This document shows, one piece after another, positions 27,441-36,722 of a stretch of DNA of 64,000 nt. Each line of letters starts with the position of its first letter. The stretch's first letter is position 1. The notes beneath the pieces are model-generated. The model had not been told where the DNA came from. It did no database searches and saw nothing but the letters and a program-made list of their open reading frames with translations. The position numbers and the translations under genes are program-made. The DNA is from Melioribacteraceae bacterium (lineage in GTDB: Bacteria > Bacteroidota > Ignavibacteria > Ignavibacteriales > Melioribacteraceae): positions 1 to 64,000 of the forward strand of contig BQMY01000079.1 in NCBI GenBank assembly GCA_022181065.1. Direction: 5' to 3'.

Positions 27441-27953
27441 ATGCGTAAAATAATATTCATATTCGTTTTATTACTGCTGGTTGGATGTACTTCATCAAGC
27501 AGATTCGGTGATTCACAAAAGTTTGTTTACACCGGAAGACCTGTCGAATCAACAGATGGTAATTTTATAACAAAAATCCCTTCTGACTGGCTTGTTGTAG
27601 AAGATAACGATGATAGTTCCCTCTTTATTTTTACGAACTCTGAATTAAATTTTATCCTCTCCTTAAAATTAATTTCAGGTGAGAAGCTCGAATACAACAA
27701 TATCCTTTCTGCTCTAAGGGCAAGGGTAAAAGTTGAAAATAACCCACTATTAATTAGTCCCGTTGCTGAATTTTTTGATGTTCAGGGATTCTATTATACC
27801 GTGCAGGATAACTCGCTTTATAATATATTCGTGTATGAAACCGACGGATTATTTTGGGAATCGAAACTTTATCTGGAAAAATCCGCGTTGAATAAAAAAG
27901 AACAACTGTTTCGCCTGCAGGCGGAAATATTAAAAAACATTGTAAAAAATTAG
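27441..27953 (+). CDS. Hypothetical lipoprotein
   Basis: A 170-residue protein with a clear lipoprotein signal peptide (lipobox LLVG-C at about residue 16). The mature part is a single small domain beginning FITKIPSDWLVVED, a pattern seen in PsbP-like folds that open with 'iP..W', but I cannot assign a family. It ends in a Lys-rich helix. The ATG is directly preceded by TTAATTTATTATCTTGC, a motif that recurs before the barrel-protein gene at 31625 and may be promoter-like. Seven bases separate it from the T9SS-sorted nuclease/phosphatase gene, so the two may form an operon. Confidence 0.65.
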   Translation: MRKIIFIFVLLLLVGCTSSSRFGDSQKFVYTGRPVESTDGNFITKIPSDWLVVEDNDDSSLFIFTNSELNFILSLKLISGEKLEYNNILSALRARVKVENNPLLISPVAEFFDVQGFYYTVQDNSLYNIFVYETDGLFWESKLYLEKSALNKKEQLFRLQAEILKNIVKN

Positions 27954-27960
27954 GTTATAA

Positions 27961-29706
27961 ATGAGATTATATACAATTACTTTACTGGTGCTTTTTTGTA
28001 TTAACAGCTACTCACAAATCAAAATCGATGAGAATTTCACAGACTGGGAAGAATTGGATGTTTTATACTCCGACGCGACCGGGGATGGTCAACCCATAGA
28101 TTTTGGTAAACTGTGGCTTGCCGACGATGAAAATTACCTTTATTACTGCTTTGAAGTTGGAAGCGAAATAAATCTTCAGGATAACAACGATGTTACAATT
28201 TATCTTGATATCGACAATAATGGCGCAACAGGAAAATCGGTTAACGGGATTGGCGCCGAAATAGAGTATGTTTTTGGTGAACGGGGTGGAACTCGTTACA
28301 CATCTGCGGGGAACAGCTCAATTTCCCACACGGATCTTTTTCTGATTACAGCCCCTACAGTTACCTCAACCATATTCGAGGGAGTTATCAAAAAAGATTT
28401 ATCCGGAATAGGGTTGGGATTCGATCACGATACTATCAAAGTGGTACTTAAGGATGGAAACTCGGGTGATATGATTCCGGAAAGCGGTGAACTTTTATCT
28501 TACACACTTACTAATGAGACAACAGATTATTACGAAGATTACTCTATCGAAAAAACCGATTCATCCTTTCTCCGTTTTATGACATATAATGTTGAACGAG
28601 ATGGTATTACAGATGCACAAAAGCGTCAATATTTCGAAAGAATGATAACTACACTCGATCCCGATATCATAGCGTTTCAGGAAATATATAATAGCAACGC
28701 AAATACAATTGCCGGACTTGTAACAAGTTTTTTTAATGATGGAAGAAATTACTTTTACGGTAAAAAAGGTCCTGATAACATTATTCTTTCCAAATACCCT
28801 GTTGTGGCATCTTATGATATTCCCTCTTCATCCGGTTTTCATGGAAATGGCGCGTTTGTAGTTGATATGACTGAAAAATATGGAGTAAAAGCACTCGTTA
28901 TTTCAGCTCACACTCCATGCTGCGACAACAATGAAGCACGTCAGGATGAAATCGACGCGATCATGGCGTTTGTCCGCGAAGCCAAATCGGAAGGCGGCAC
29001 TCTAACGCTTGATGAAGAAAGCCCTATAATCATCGCCGGAGATATGAACCTGGTTGGTTACAGCGAACAGCTAACCACTTTCCTCACAGGAGATATTAAA
29101 AATAATAGTGCCTATGGTGATGATTTCACACCCGATTGGGATAACACACCATTTGATGACGCAAAACCCGCAAACCCGAATCTTCCGCTTTACTTTACAT
29201 GGTATGATGAAGGTAGTTCATTTGCTCCCGGAAGACTCGATTTTATTATTTATTCAGGTTCTGTGCTCGACATGCTTAACTCATTCTCACTTTTTACACC
29301 TTCCATGCACCCTGATACTCTTTCACAATATGGTCTTACTGTAAATGATTCCAAAAACGCGGCTGATCATGTGCCTGTTATAGCCGACTTTAAATTGGAG
29401 CTTGTAACCGGTGGTGTAAAAACCGGCGATTCACAATTACCAAACGGAATAAAACTCATGCAGAATTATCCCAATCCATTTAATCCTGAAACTGTTATTG
29501 AGTATGAGCTGGGAGATGCCGGTGAAGTTTCATTCAAGCTAATAAGTGTAACTGGAGAGCTGGTAGAAACTGCCGGATTAGGTTACAAGCAGGATGGAAA
29601 GCATTCGTTCAAACTGAATCTTTCCGATCTTAACAGCGGAGTTTATTTTTACCAGATTGCTTCCACAGGTTATATATCAACAAGAAAGCTGGTTTTGTTG
29701 AAGTAG
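27961..29706 (+). CDS. T9SS-sorted endonuclease/exonuclease/phosphatase-family protein
   Basis: A 581-residue secreted protein. A signal peptide (ending near NSYSQ) is followed by a beta-rich domain of about 170 residues (ITVDENFTDWEE-like opening, CBM9/DOMON-like) and then an EEP-fold catalytic domain. The latter shows the ordered motifs MTYNVERDG (about 206), AFQEIYN (about 238), IAGDMNLVG (about 360) and AADHVPV with the catalytic Asp-His (about 468). The end carries the type-A sorting module starting LMQNYPNPFNPET. It could be a secreted nuclease, phosphodiesterase or phosphatase for nutrient scavenging. The exact substrate is unknown. Confidence 0.85.
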   Translation: MRLYTITLLVLFCINSYSQIKIDENFTDWEELDVLYSDATGDGQPIDFGKLWLADDENYLYYCFEVGSEINLQDNNDVTIYLDIDNNGATGKSVNGIGAEIEYVFGERGGTRYTSAGNSSISHTDLFLITAPTVTSTIFEGVIKKDLSGIGLGFDHDTIKVVLKDGNSGDMIPESGELLSYTLTNETTDYYEDYSIEKTDSSFLRFMTYNVERDGITDAQKRQYFERMITTLDPDIIAFQEIYNSNANTIAGLVTSFFNDGRNYFYGKKGPDNIILSKYPVVASYDIPSSSGFHGNGAFVVDMTEKYGVKALVISAHTPCCDNNEARQDEIDAIMAFVREAKSEGGTLTLDEESPIIIAGDMNLVGYSEQLTTFLTGDIKNNSAYGDDFTPDWDNTPFDDAKPANPNLPLYFTWYDEGSSFAPGRLDFIIYSGSVLDMLNSFSLFTPSMHPDTLSQYGLTVNDSKNAADHVPVIADFKLELVTGGVKTGDSQLPNGIKLMQNYPNPFNPETVIEYELGDAGEVSFKLISVTGELVETAGLGYKQDGKHSFKLNLSDLNSGVYFYQIASTGYISTRKLVLLK

Positions 29707-29734
29707 GCTTCTAATAAATCAGAATGGTAATGAA

Positions 29735-30076
29735 ATGCATTCAAGCGCCGAGACTGTAACAGAATATATTAATTCATTCGATCCGGAATACAAGGACGTA
29801 CTAAATTCCATTCGGGATACATTTTTACAAATCGCGCCCGAAGCGGAAGAATCGATGAAGTATAAAATGCCGACTTACATGCTGGGAGAAAAAATCTTTG
29901 CCTTTGCTGTGCAGAAATATTACATCAGTGTTTACGTGAGTAACCACAAACTGATCAGTGAACACAGCAAGTTTCTCGGCAAAAATAGTCATGGTAAAAG
30001 CTGTATAAGGTTTTCCAAACCGGAACATATTAATTTGGATGGCTTGAAAAATCTCCTCACCGAGGTGTACAGTTAA
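29735..30076 (+). CDS. DUF1801 (YdhG/YobT-like) protein
   Basis: A 113-residue cytoplasmic protein of the DUF1801 family. The typical order is visible: an N-terminal helical part (YINSFDPEYKDVLNSIRDTF), the central EAEESMKYKMPTYML strand, and the ISVYVSNHKLI segment, followed by a short C-terminal helix. The family is frataxin-like in fold and of unclear function. An unusual point is convergence with the S41 peptidase gene, whose stop is only 4 bases away, without a visible terminator. The start ATG follows a short stretch after the nuclease/phosphatase gene. Confidence 0.85.
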   Translation: MHSSAETVTEYINSFDPEYKDVLNSIRDTFLQIAPEAEESMKYKMPTYMLGEKIFAFAVQKYYISVYVSNHKLISEHSKFLGKNSHGKSCIRFSKPEHINLDGLKNLLTEVYS

Positions 30077-30080
30077 TTTT

Positions 30081-31460
30081 TCATTTCCGATTTTTCATTT
30101 CCACAATAAGGCTATCAATAAGTTTTCGCTCTTTATCGATACCCGAAATCTTCTCTTCGGGTGTGTACGTCACCTCATGATCAGGCAACAGACCGCGGTT
30201 TGAGGTCTTTTGTGAGATTGCGGTCAGATTTACCATATTGTATCGGGGTATATAAACTTTTGCTCCGGAGTTTGGTAAGGTAACTTCCTCAGAGGAACCT
30301 GCGACAAAACCCTCATACCGTCCACCTGTCTCTTCACCAACAACTATGGCATGTCCCAATTCTTTCAGGAAGACCGCAAGCGAAGTACCGGAAGAAAAAG
30401 TGCCTCCGTCTGTGATGACAAAAATCTTCCCGTCAAAAAAATATTGTGAGTTTTCCGGAGTTTCATATTCGGTGACACCACCTGAATATTTTATGCTTTC
30501 AAAATATTTTCCGGTAAAACCCGCTTTATTTATGCAGGGGATCATACTATTGGCAAACTCTTTCCTGCCGCCGCGATTACCACGCAGATCAACAATAAGA
30601 TAATCTACACTTTGTGCTTTCAGATCACGAAAAAAGTCCTCATAAAATTTGTCAGCATCGAGTTGATATTCTTCAACAATGCGCCAGTCGAACGACTTTA
30701 ATTTAAGATACGCGGTTTTATCAACAATCTCCTTGATATGAAATTTGTCACCTGATTCAGCTTCTTCTGCTTTCGGTGGAAACTTTTTCCTTGCAGCCTC
30801 ACCTACCTCCTTATGCGTGAGAGCAGGCAGAACAACCTCTTTTATTTCATTTGATCCAGGAGATTGAAACTTTAAACTGAACGAATCCGGCTGCTCAATA
30901 TACCAGAAGTATAACCAGGTAAATAAATTTCGGATAGTATGATTTCGGGCGGTTTTAATATGACCGTCGGTTAATATATAGTCGCCAAGTTGAGCCACAA
31001 TTTCTTCGGCAGTTTTACCATTTATCGAAATTATTCTGTCACCCTGCCTGAATGTCGTATCTTCAGTAACGTGTTTCCACAAGAATAATGAGTCGCCTGC
31101 TATGCTCATGCCAAGCGGCATATACTTAAACGACCCATCAGCAAATCCTCTGCGAAACGGCGCTTTCGAAGACCCGATCGTTAAATGTCCTTCATTCATT
31201 TCGGCGCCAAGCCGTGAAGCAACCCTGAAGAATGACAACCATGAAGTATCATCCATAGAATTATAGAGTGAATCAAAAACTTCGTTGAATCTTTCTTCCG
31301 AGTTATACTCGTAAAGCGCCGGATTATATTCTTCAAGTCCCGCCTTGAGAGCCACAAAATCCTCCTTCCATTCATCAACGGTAACATTTTCTTGCAATTC
31401 TTTTTCACACCCGATCAAAAAGACCAGCAGCAATGGAAAGATCAAACTGATTAATCTCAT
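30081..31460 (-). CDS. S41-family peptidase, lipoprotein
   Basis: A 459-residue lipoprotein (lipobox FLIG-C). The N-terminal part (about 25-130) is helical. A PDZ-like stretch follows (about 140-170: RQGDRIISINGKTAEEI), then the tail-specific protease core: VDYLIVDLRGNRGG near residue 295, and the catalytic-Ser segment ITDGGTFSSGTSLAVF near 350 followed by VVGEETGGRYEGF. The Lys of the usual Ser-Lys dyad is not obvious at its standard spacing, so the enzyme may be a Ser-Glu-type tricorn-like or divergent member. It is divergent from the barrel-protein gene. A likely role is degradation of periplasmic proteins or peptides. Confidence 0.82.
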   Translation of the reverse strand: MRLISLIFPLLLVFLIGCEKELQENVTVDEWKEDFVALKAGLEEYNPALYEYNSEERFNEVFDSLYNSMDDTSWLSFFRVASRLGAEMNEGHLTIGSSKAPFRRGFADGSFKYMPLGMSIAGDSLFLWKHVTEDTTFRQGDRIISINGKTAEEIVAQLGDYILTDGHIKTARNHTIRNLFTWLYFWYIEQPDSFSLKFQSPGSNEIKEVVLPALTHKEVGEAARKKFPPKAEEAESGDKFHIKEIVDKTAYLKLKSFDWRIVEEYQLDADKFYEDFFRDLKAQSVDYLIVDLRGNRGGRKEFANSMIPCINKAGFTGKYFESIKYSGGVTEYETPENSQYFFDGKIFVITDGGTFSSGTSLAVFLKELGHAIVVGEETGGRYEGFVAGSSEEVTLPNSGAKVYIPRYNMVNLTAISQKTSNRGLLPDHEVTYTPEEKISGIDKERKLIDSLIVEMKNRK

Positions 31461-31624
31461 TTCGCCCCAAATTTATGTTTTCTAATATGACGTTAAGTCC
31501 TTTAAATATGTTCAATAATCATTTAAAGTTCAAAACATCATTTCAATTTTTATCTATTTATCGTGTTTATACCCTATTAAAATGTGCCTTAAATTTATTA
31601 TCTTCACATTTATTTTGGAGAATA

Positions 31625-34114
31625 ATGCGTCTCAGTTTTTTCTTGATAATCATGTTTTATGTTTTTTCAGGTTTGTCAGCCCAGACCCCTGAAAAAGAAA
31701 TGATGGCTCCGATAGAAACCGTCAATTCCGATCACCCCACTTTGAACATGTTCGGTGGTGAGCAATGGGTGGCAATTTGGCAAATTCCCGTTGAAGTACC
31801 GGTATTGTATGAAAATGTGCTTAAAAGTGGTAAAGTCACTGAAGGTTACGAAAGTCCGATCTTTGGTAAAGTACCTCTGAAAACAGAGTTTATTCCCTTT
31901 TATGCTGAAGCTGAATCGGATATTGAAGAAAACTATCAGGAATTTGTTTCCGCAATCGCTGCTGACCCGCTAACCACCAGATTCCCGTATGCGATATCAC
32001 TCGTTGAAAATCTGTTACGAGCCGTGGGGTTTGAATACCCCGAATCTTATCCGGTTGTATTAAGAAGAGAGGATGGCGCTGATATTATGGGATACCTGCT
32101 GATATCCCCCAAAAACAAAAATGAAAAAATCACAACAAAAGAGTTAATCCGGAGACGAAACTCCACCTCAATCGATTCAATTGATTACAGAGCTTATTTA
32201 AAGTTACGGTTAATTGACTTGCTGGTAAATAATTGGGAAAAGGAACCCCGTTCTTTCAAATGGGAGAATAGAGAGGGTATTTGGCGACCTGTACCGGGTT
32301 TATATAAAAAAGCGTTTTCCCGATTTGAGGGGATTTTACCCGACGCGTTTACAACAATCGCCCCGCAATGGAATTCATTCGAGAGGACATTTCCCGCAAT
32401 TGACGCGCTTACATGGAACAGCCGGCAGATAGACCGCCAATTACTCTCTTCGTTAAATCAGGCTGAGTGGAACAAGGTTGTCCATGAAATAATGTCGAAA
32501 CTTTCTACAATGGTACTGCTGGAAAGTGTTGACTACCTTCCCGAGACATTTCGATACAATGCCGGGGTTGAGATATTTGAAATACTAAACGCCAGAAAAA
32601 CTGGTTTACCAAAACTCGCTGAAGAATACTATGTTTTTCTGAATGAAATTTGCGAGTTGTACGGTTCCGGAGGGAAGGATACCGTTATTGTAAACAGATT
32701 AAAAGATGTTACCGAAATAATAGTTTCAACGCCGAAATTCAAAATTCATAGAAATTTTTCAACAGGATCAACCGAAGAAGTTAGAATTTTCCTCGGTGAG
32801 GGCGATGATCACGTTATAACCGATTGTTCAGATAATAATGATATTACAGTCAGGGTAGTAGGTCAGGAAGGTATAGACCATTTTGAAGATACTTGTCCGG
32901 AAAAGGATGAGATTCTGTTTCTCACACTTTTCGGTATGCAGAAGTTTAATAACTATTTTTACGACGAAGAAGAATACACAAAACTTTCTCTCGGCAAATT
33001 CAGCAAGTTTTATGACAAATCACCGGCTCAACCCGATCTGAAAATGGATATGCTAACCGGAACCGTCAAAACAAGAGGCAGCGGCATAGGGTTTTCTCCA
33101 ATTGCGGAATTTAACAGAGATGACGGTTTGATTCTTGGAATTGAGCCGATGTTCACAACATATGCTTTCGCGAAAACTCCGTATGATTTCAGATTAAGAA
33201 GTATCGCCCGATACGCCACAAAATCAGGAGGGTACGTTCTTGGTCTGAGAAGCACGTTCAATTCACTCATAGAAGACGCCTCGGTGAAATTTGAAATGAT
33301 AAAGAGTGAATTGCTAATGTCAAAATACTTCGGGTATGGAAACGATGTTGCATATTCCGAAGAGAGATATGATAACGGCGGTTATGATCTTTCGCAGGAA
33401 AACTTTTATTTTTTGGGTGAGATCGATTTTCAGTTGAATGATCTTCTTACATTCGCAATTGGGGGAAGTTATAATTTTTCCGATGCCGTACCTGATTCCT
33501 CCGATTTGCTGTCAACATTTCCGTCACTTAACCCGGGAGTGGGTGAATTCAGTTATCTTAAAATTTTCTCACGACTGATATTTGATTCGCGTGACGATGA
33601 GTTTTACCCTCGTTCCGGCTTTTATGTAAAATGCGATTTCAGGGTTTCACCAACAACTATGGATAACCCGATACGCTTTTGGAAAGGTGAATTTAACGCG
33701 GATTATTACAAAACATTCCATTTTCTGACCGAACAAACCACTAAAATAACCGTTGGTGGTGGAAAATTATGGAACGATTACCCGTTTTTTGAGTCGGTGT
33801 TAATTGGTGGTGAAGAGACCCTTCCCGGATTTCGTGACACCCGTTTCGCCGGGGACGCTTCCGCATACTCGATAATTACTCAGAATGTGGTTCTAGGAAA
33901 TATCAAATTTCTCGTGAAAGGAAAATTAGGTGCAAAATTTTTAGTAACTTCGGGCAGAGTTTTTTCCCGCGGGGATCTTTCAGATACATGGCATTACGCC
34001 TTCGGTGGAGGATTCTGGTTTAACGGCTTTAACGAAACAATACTCGGCGAGTTTTACGCTGCTCAATCAGATGAAACTTTGGCTATTTACCTTACTACTT
34101 CATTCAGAATGTGA
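31625..34114 (+). CDS. Omp85-type outer-membrane protein with a degenerate kinase-like N-terminal region
   Basis: The start is set at the ATG at 31625, preceded by TTTTGGAG and followed at once by a signal peptide (ending SGLSAQ); an in-frame ATG at 31475 lacks these. The 829-residue product has an extracytoplasmic part (about 21-500) and a C-terminal surface-antigen/Omp85 barrel (about 510-829) with FYPRSGFYVK and the loop GGEETLPGFRDTRFAGD. It is a tandem paralogue of the next gene. Where that protein has GDWDRH and PRDRDQAFAKF, this one has NNWEKE (202-207) and PGLYKKAFSRF (224-234), so both acidic sites are lost. I infer a pseudo-enzyme partner of the neighbour. Confidence 0.82.
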   Translation: MRLSFFLIIMFYVFSGLSAQTPEKEMMAPIETVNSDHPTLNMFGGEQWVAIWQIPVEVPVLYENVLKSGKVTEGYESPIFGKVPLKTEFIPFYAEAESDIEENYQEFVSAIAADPLTTRFPYAISLVENLLRAVGFEYPESYPVVLRREDGADIMGYLLISPKNKNEKITTKELIRRRNSTSIDSIDYRAYLKLRLIDLLVNNWEKEPRSFKWENREGIWRPVPGLYKKAFSRFEGILPDAFTTIAPQWNSFERTFPAIDALTWNSRQIDRQLLSSLNQAEWNKVVHEIMSKLSTMVLLESVDYLPETFRYNAGVEIFEILNARKTGLPKLAEEYYVFLNEICELYGSGGKDTVIVNRLKDVTEIIVSTPKFKIHRNFSTGSTEEVRIFLGEGDDHVITDCSDNNDITVRVVGQEGIDHFEDTCPEKDEILFLTLFGMQKFNNYFYDEEEYTKLSLGKFSKFYDKSPAQPDLKMDMLTGTVKTRGSGIGFSPIAEFNRDDGLILGIEPMFTTYAFAKTPYDFRLRSIARYATKSGGYVLGLRSTFNSLIEDASVKFEMIKSELLMSKYFGYGNDVAYSEERYDNGGYDLSQENFYFLGEIDFQLNDLLTFAIGGSYNFSDAVPDSSDLLSTFPSLNPGVGEFSYLKIFSRLIFDSRDDEFYPRSGFYVKCDFRVSPTTMDNPIRFWKGEFNADYYKTFHFLTEQTTKITVGGGKLWNDYPFFESVLIGGEETLPGFRDTRFAGDASAYSIITQNVVLGNIKFLVKGKLGAKFLVTSGRVFSRGDLSDTWHYAFGGGFWFNGFNETILGEFYAAQSDETLAIYLTTSFRM

Positions 34115-34124
34115 GCTTTAATTG

Positions 34125-36689
34125 ATGAATTCACCAATTAAAATTCAAGTTTTAGTCTTTTTTATCGCATCTGTACTTTTTGCTCAGGAAAGTGAGAATG
34201 TTACGGTTGTACCAGAGCCCGATTTTAAAGCCGGATATTTTCATAAACTGGTTTTCGGCAGCCACTGGCGCGATCTCTGGACAGCGCCCCTTGAGGTAAA
34301 AGTTCTTGATCTCGATAACTTTGCCGGTGGAATATCCCCTATAAAACGCGGAGGCGGGCAGCAAACAAAATCTCTGAGGTTTAAAGGTAACGACGGACGA
34401 ATCTGGAAATTCCGCTCGATGACGAAAGACCCTTCGAAAGTACTCCCTGAAGAACTAAGAGGAACATTTGTCGCTTCTGTGTTAAAAGATCAGATTAGTT
34501 CAGCCAATCCGCTTGCTCCGATTATTGTCGCACCGATTCTTCAGGCTGAAGGTATTCTGCAGGCAAAACCTGAACTTTGCCTTATGCCTGATAGCGAAAA
34601 ACTTGGTGAATTTCGTGAGGAATTTGCCGGATTAATTGGTATGATTGAGATTCATCCCGACGAAGAGTTTATAAAAGCTGATCCTCTGTTTGATAATTCT
34701 GATAAATTCAGAGGTACACTAAAATTACTCGAATCACTCGAAACAAAACGCTCAAACAAGATTTACGCTGCCGGATTTTTGAAAGCCCGACTGGTTGATG
34801 CCTATCTTGGTGATTGGGACCGACACACGGATCAATGGCGATGGGCAAGGTTTGAGGAACAAGACACCTCATTCTGGCATCCTATACCACGCGACAGGGA
34901 TCAGGCTTTTGCCAAGTTTACAGGTATTGGTCCTTCTCTTGCCGAGTATTACGTACCACAGTTGAACAATTTTGGCGAGGATATGCCTCCGGTAAAATCG
35001 ATAACATGGAGCGGTAGATTTCTCGACAGAAGAATTCTTCCGGCGTTATCCAGAACCGAATGGGATAAAATCACAGATGAAGTTATTTCGGTACTGTCCG
35101 ACAGCCTGATAGAGTATTCAGTTTCACAATTGCCTGAACCGCACTATAGCCTGGCTTCGGATGAATTGCTCCATAAACTTAAATCCCGCAGAGACCAGCT
35201 GAAAGAGTTTTCGCTCGATTATTACCAACTGATAAACGAAGTTGCTGATGTTTTTTGCAGTGATGAAAAAGATTATGTGAACATAACTTTTTTACCGGAG
35301 AATAAAACACTCGTAGAAGTTTTTAAATACGATAAAAAAGATAAAGAGCCCAAAGGAGAGCCGCTTTTCAGAAGAGCCTTTGACAACAGTATTACAGAAG
35401 AACTAAGAATTTACCTCGGTGATGACGATGACTATTGTATAGTAACAGGTGACGCTATAGACATTCCTCAAATCAGAATTATCGGAAATGACGGTGGCGA
35501 TAAAGTTAAAAACTCATCTGATCATACCATAGAGTTTTACGATAGCGGTAAAAAGTCGGAATCAAAGGGAAAAGGGGATATTTACTACGATAATGAAAAA
35601 TGGGCAGAACCAACAACTCCCGCCGAAAGATATGAACCACAGTTAAAAGACAGAGATTCCGAGACAATATTTGCTCCGGCGGTTTCCGCGAATGATGATG
35701 ATGGCTTGATTTTCGGAATTGGTATGGACTACTATAAATACGATTTCCGCTCAGACCCAAATCAATACCAAATGAACGTGGAGGCTCTCTATGCCACCAA
35801 ACCGGAAAGTTTCAGTATCAGTTATTCAGCTATCTTTCATAAACTGTTCAAATTTATGAAACCCGATTTTTCCGCGGAGCGTACCAAATTAAAACTCACC
35901 AAATTTTATGGATTCGGGAATGAAACCTCATTTGACAGCGAAGCGGAGGAGAACAATTTCTATCGCCTGGAGTATGAGTTTCATTCGGTAAATATCGGTT
36001 TTAACTTTTACCCCGTTGAAAATTTCCGTTTCAGACTGGGCGCGTCATATACTTTCTCGGAGATGGAACTTAAAAACCTGTTTCTGCTAAATAATTTTCC
36101 CGGAAATACTTATGGTCTTGGAGATATACACAGCATTAATTTTTCCGGTTTTTTCCAGTATGACAGCAGGGATAACAAACTACAGCCATCTCGCGGTTTA
36201 TACGCTCACCTGCTGATGAGCTATTATCCGGAAACACTTGATATTAAGCAGGCTTATCAAACCGGTAGTTTTGATCTAAGGTATTATATACCTTTCAGTA
36301 CACAAAAATATCATGTGCTCGCATTAAGAACAGGGGGATCGGGTGTAACAAATGATTACCCGTTTTATTCGGCGTCAATGGTGGGTGGAGAAAATAGTTT
36401 AAGGGGTTACAATCGTGAAAGATTTGCCGGTGACGCGGCGCTCTTTTTTCAATCGGAGTTAAGAAATTATCTGTTCCCGATAAAATTAATTATAAAAGGG
36501 AAATTAGGAAGTTTTATCTTTGCCGAATCGGGCAGAGTTTTTACAGATGTTAATTCAAATAAATGGCATTCCTCATTTGGAGGAGGTGTATGGACATCAT
36601 TTTTAGACCGGATGTTGGTCCTGCGGCTTTCTCTCGCGGCTTCAGAAGAGACCGTAATGTATTATATCGATACTGGTTTGGCATTTTAA
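34125..36689 (+). CDS. Omp85-type outer-membrane protein with kinase-like N-terminal region
   Basis: An 854-residue protein started at the ATG at 34125; the in-frame TTG at 34122 is adjacent. A signal peptide ends near VLFAQ. The region about 85-105 (LRFKGNDGRIWKFRSMTKDP) resembles a nucleotide-binding beta-strand with Lys95. Residues 229-238 are GDWDRHTDQW and 254-265 are IPRDRDQAFAKF; their order and spacing resemble the catalytic GNxDRH and metal-binding Asp segments of FAM20 and HipA-type kinases. A C-terminal Omp85/surface-antigen barrel follows (about 560-854) with GGENSLRGYNRERFAGD. The same N-terminal block occurs, as I recall, in Bacteroidota proteins annotated as metallophosphoesterase or BamA-like fusions. 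The kinase reading is my inference. Confidence 0.82.
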   Translation: MNSPIKIQVLVFFIASVLFAQESENVTVVPEPDFKAGYFHKLVFGSHWRDLWTAPLEVKVLDLDNFAGGISPIKRGGGQQTKSLRFKGNDGRIWKFRSMTKDPSKVLPEELRGTFVASVLKDQISSANPLAPIIVAPILQAEGILQAKPELCLMPDSEKLGEFREEFAGLIGMIEIHPDEEFIKADPLFDNSDKFRGTLKLLESLETKRSNKIYAAGFLKARLVDAYLGDWDRHTDQWRWARFEEQDTSFWHPIPRDRDQAFAKFTGIGPSLAEYYVPQLNNFGEDMPPVKSITWSGRFLDRRILPALSRTEWDKITDEVISVLSDSLIEYSVSQLPEPHYSLASDELLHKLKSRRDQLKEFSLDYYQLINEVADVFCSDEKDYVNITFLPENKTLVEVFKYDKKDKEPKGEPLFRRAFDNSITEELRIYLGDDDDYCIVTGDAIDIPQIRIIGNDGGDKVKNSSDHTIEFYDSGKKSESKGKGDIYYDNEKWAEPTTPAERYEPQLKDRDSETIFAPAVSANDDDGLIFGIGMDYYKYDFRSDPNQYQMNVEALYATKPESFSISYSAIFHKLFKFMKPDFSAERTKLKLTKFYGFGNETSFDSEAEENNFYRLEYEFHSVNIGFNFYPVENFRFRLGASYTFSEMELKNLFLLNNFPGNTYGLGDIHSINFSGFFQYDSRDNKLQPSRGLYAHLLMSYYPETLDIKQAYQTGSFDLRYYIPFSTQKYHVLALRTGGSGVTNDYPFYSASMVGGENSLRGYNRERFAGDAALFFQSELRNYLFPIKLIIKGKLGSFIFAESGRVFTDVNSNKWHSSFGGGVWTSFLDRMLVLRLSLAASEETVMYYIDTGLAF

Positions 36690-36722
36690 TTTAAACAACC
36701 GACCGTAACAGCAGGATTTATC

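Noticed and set aside
31475-31624. A 50-residue N-terminal extension of the first barrel protein
   Set aside because: The ATG at 31625 has a TTTTGGAG site and is followed at once by a signal peptide, which the longer version would bury.
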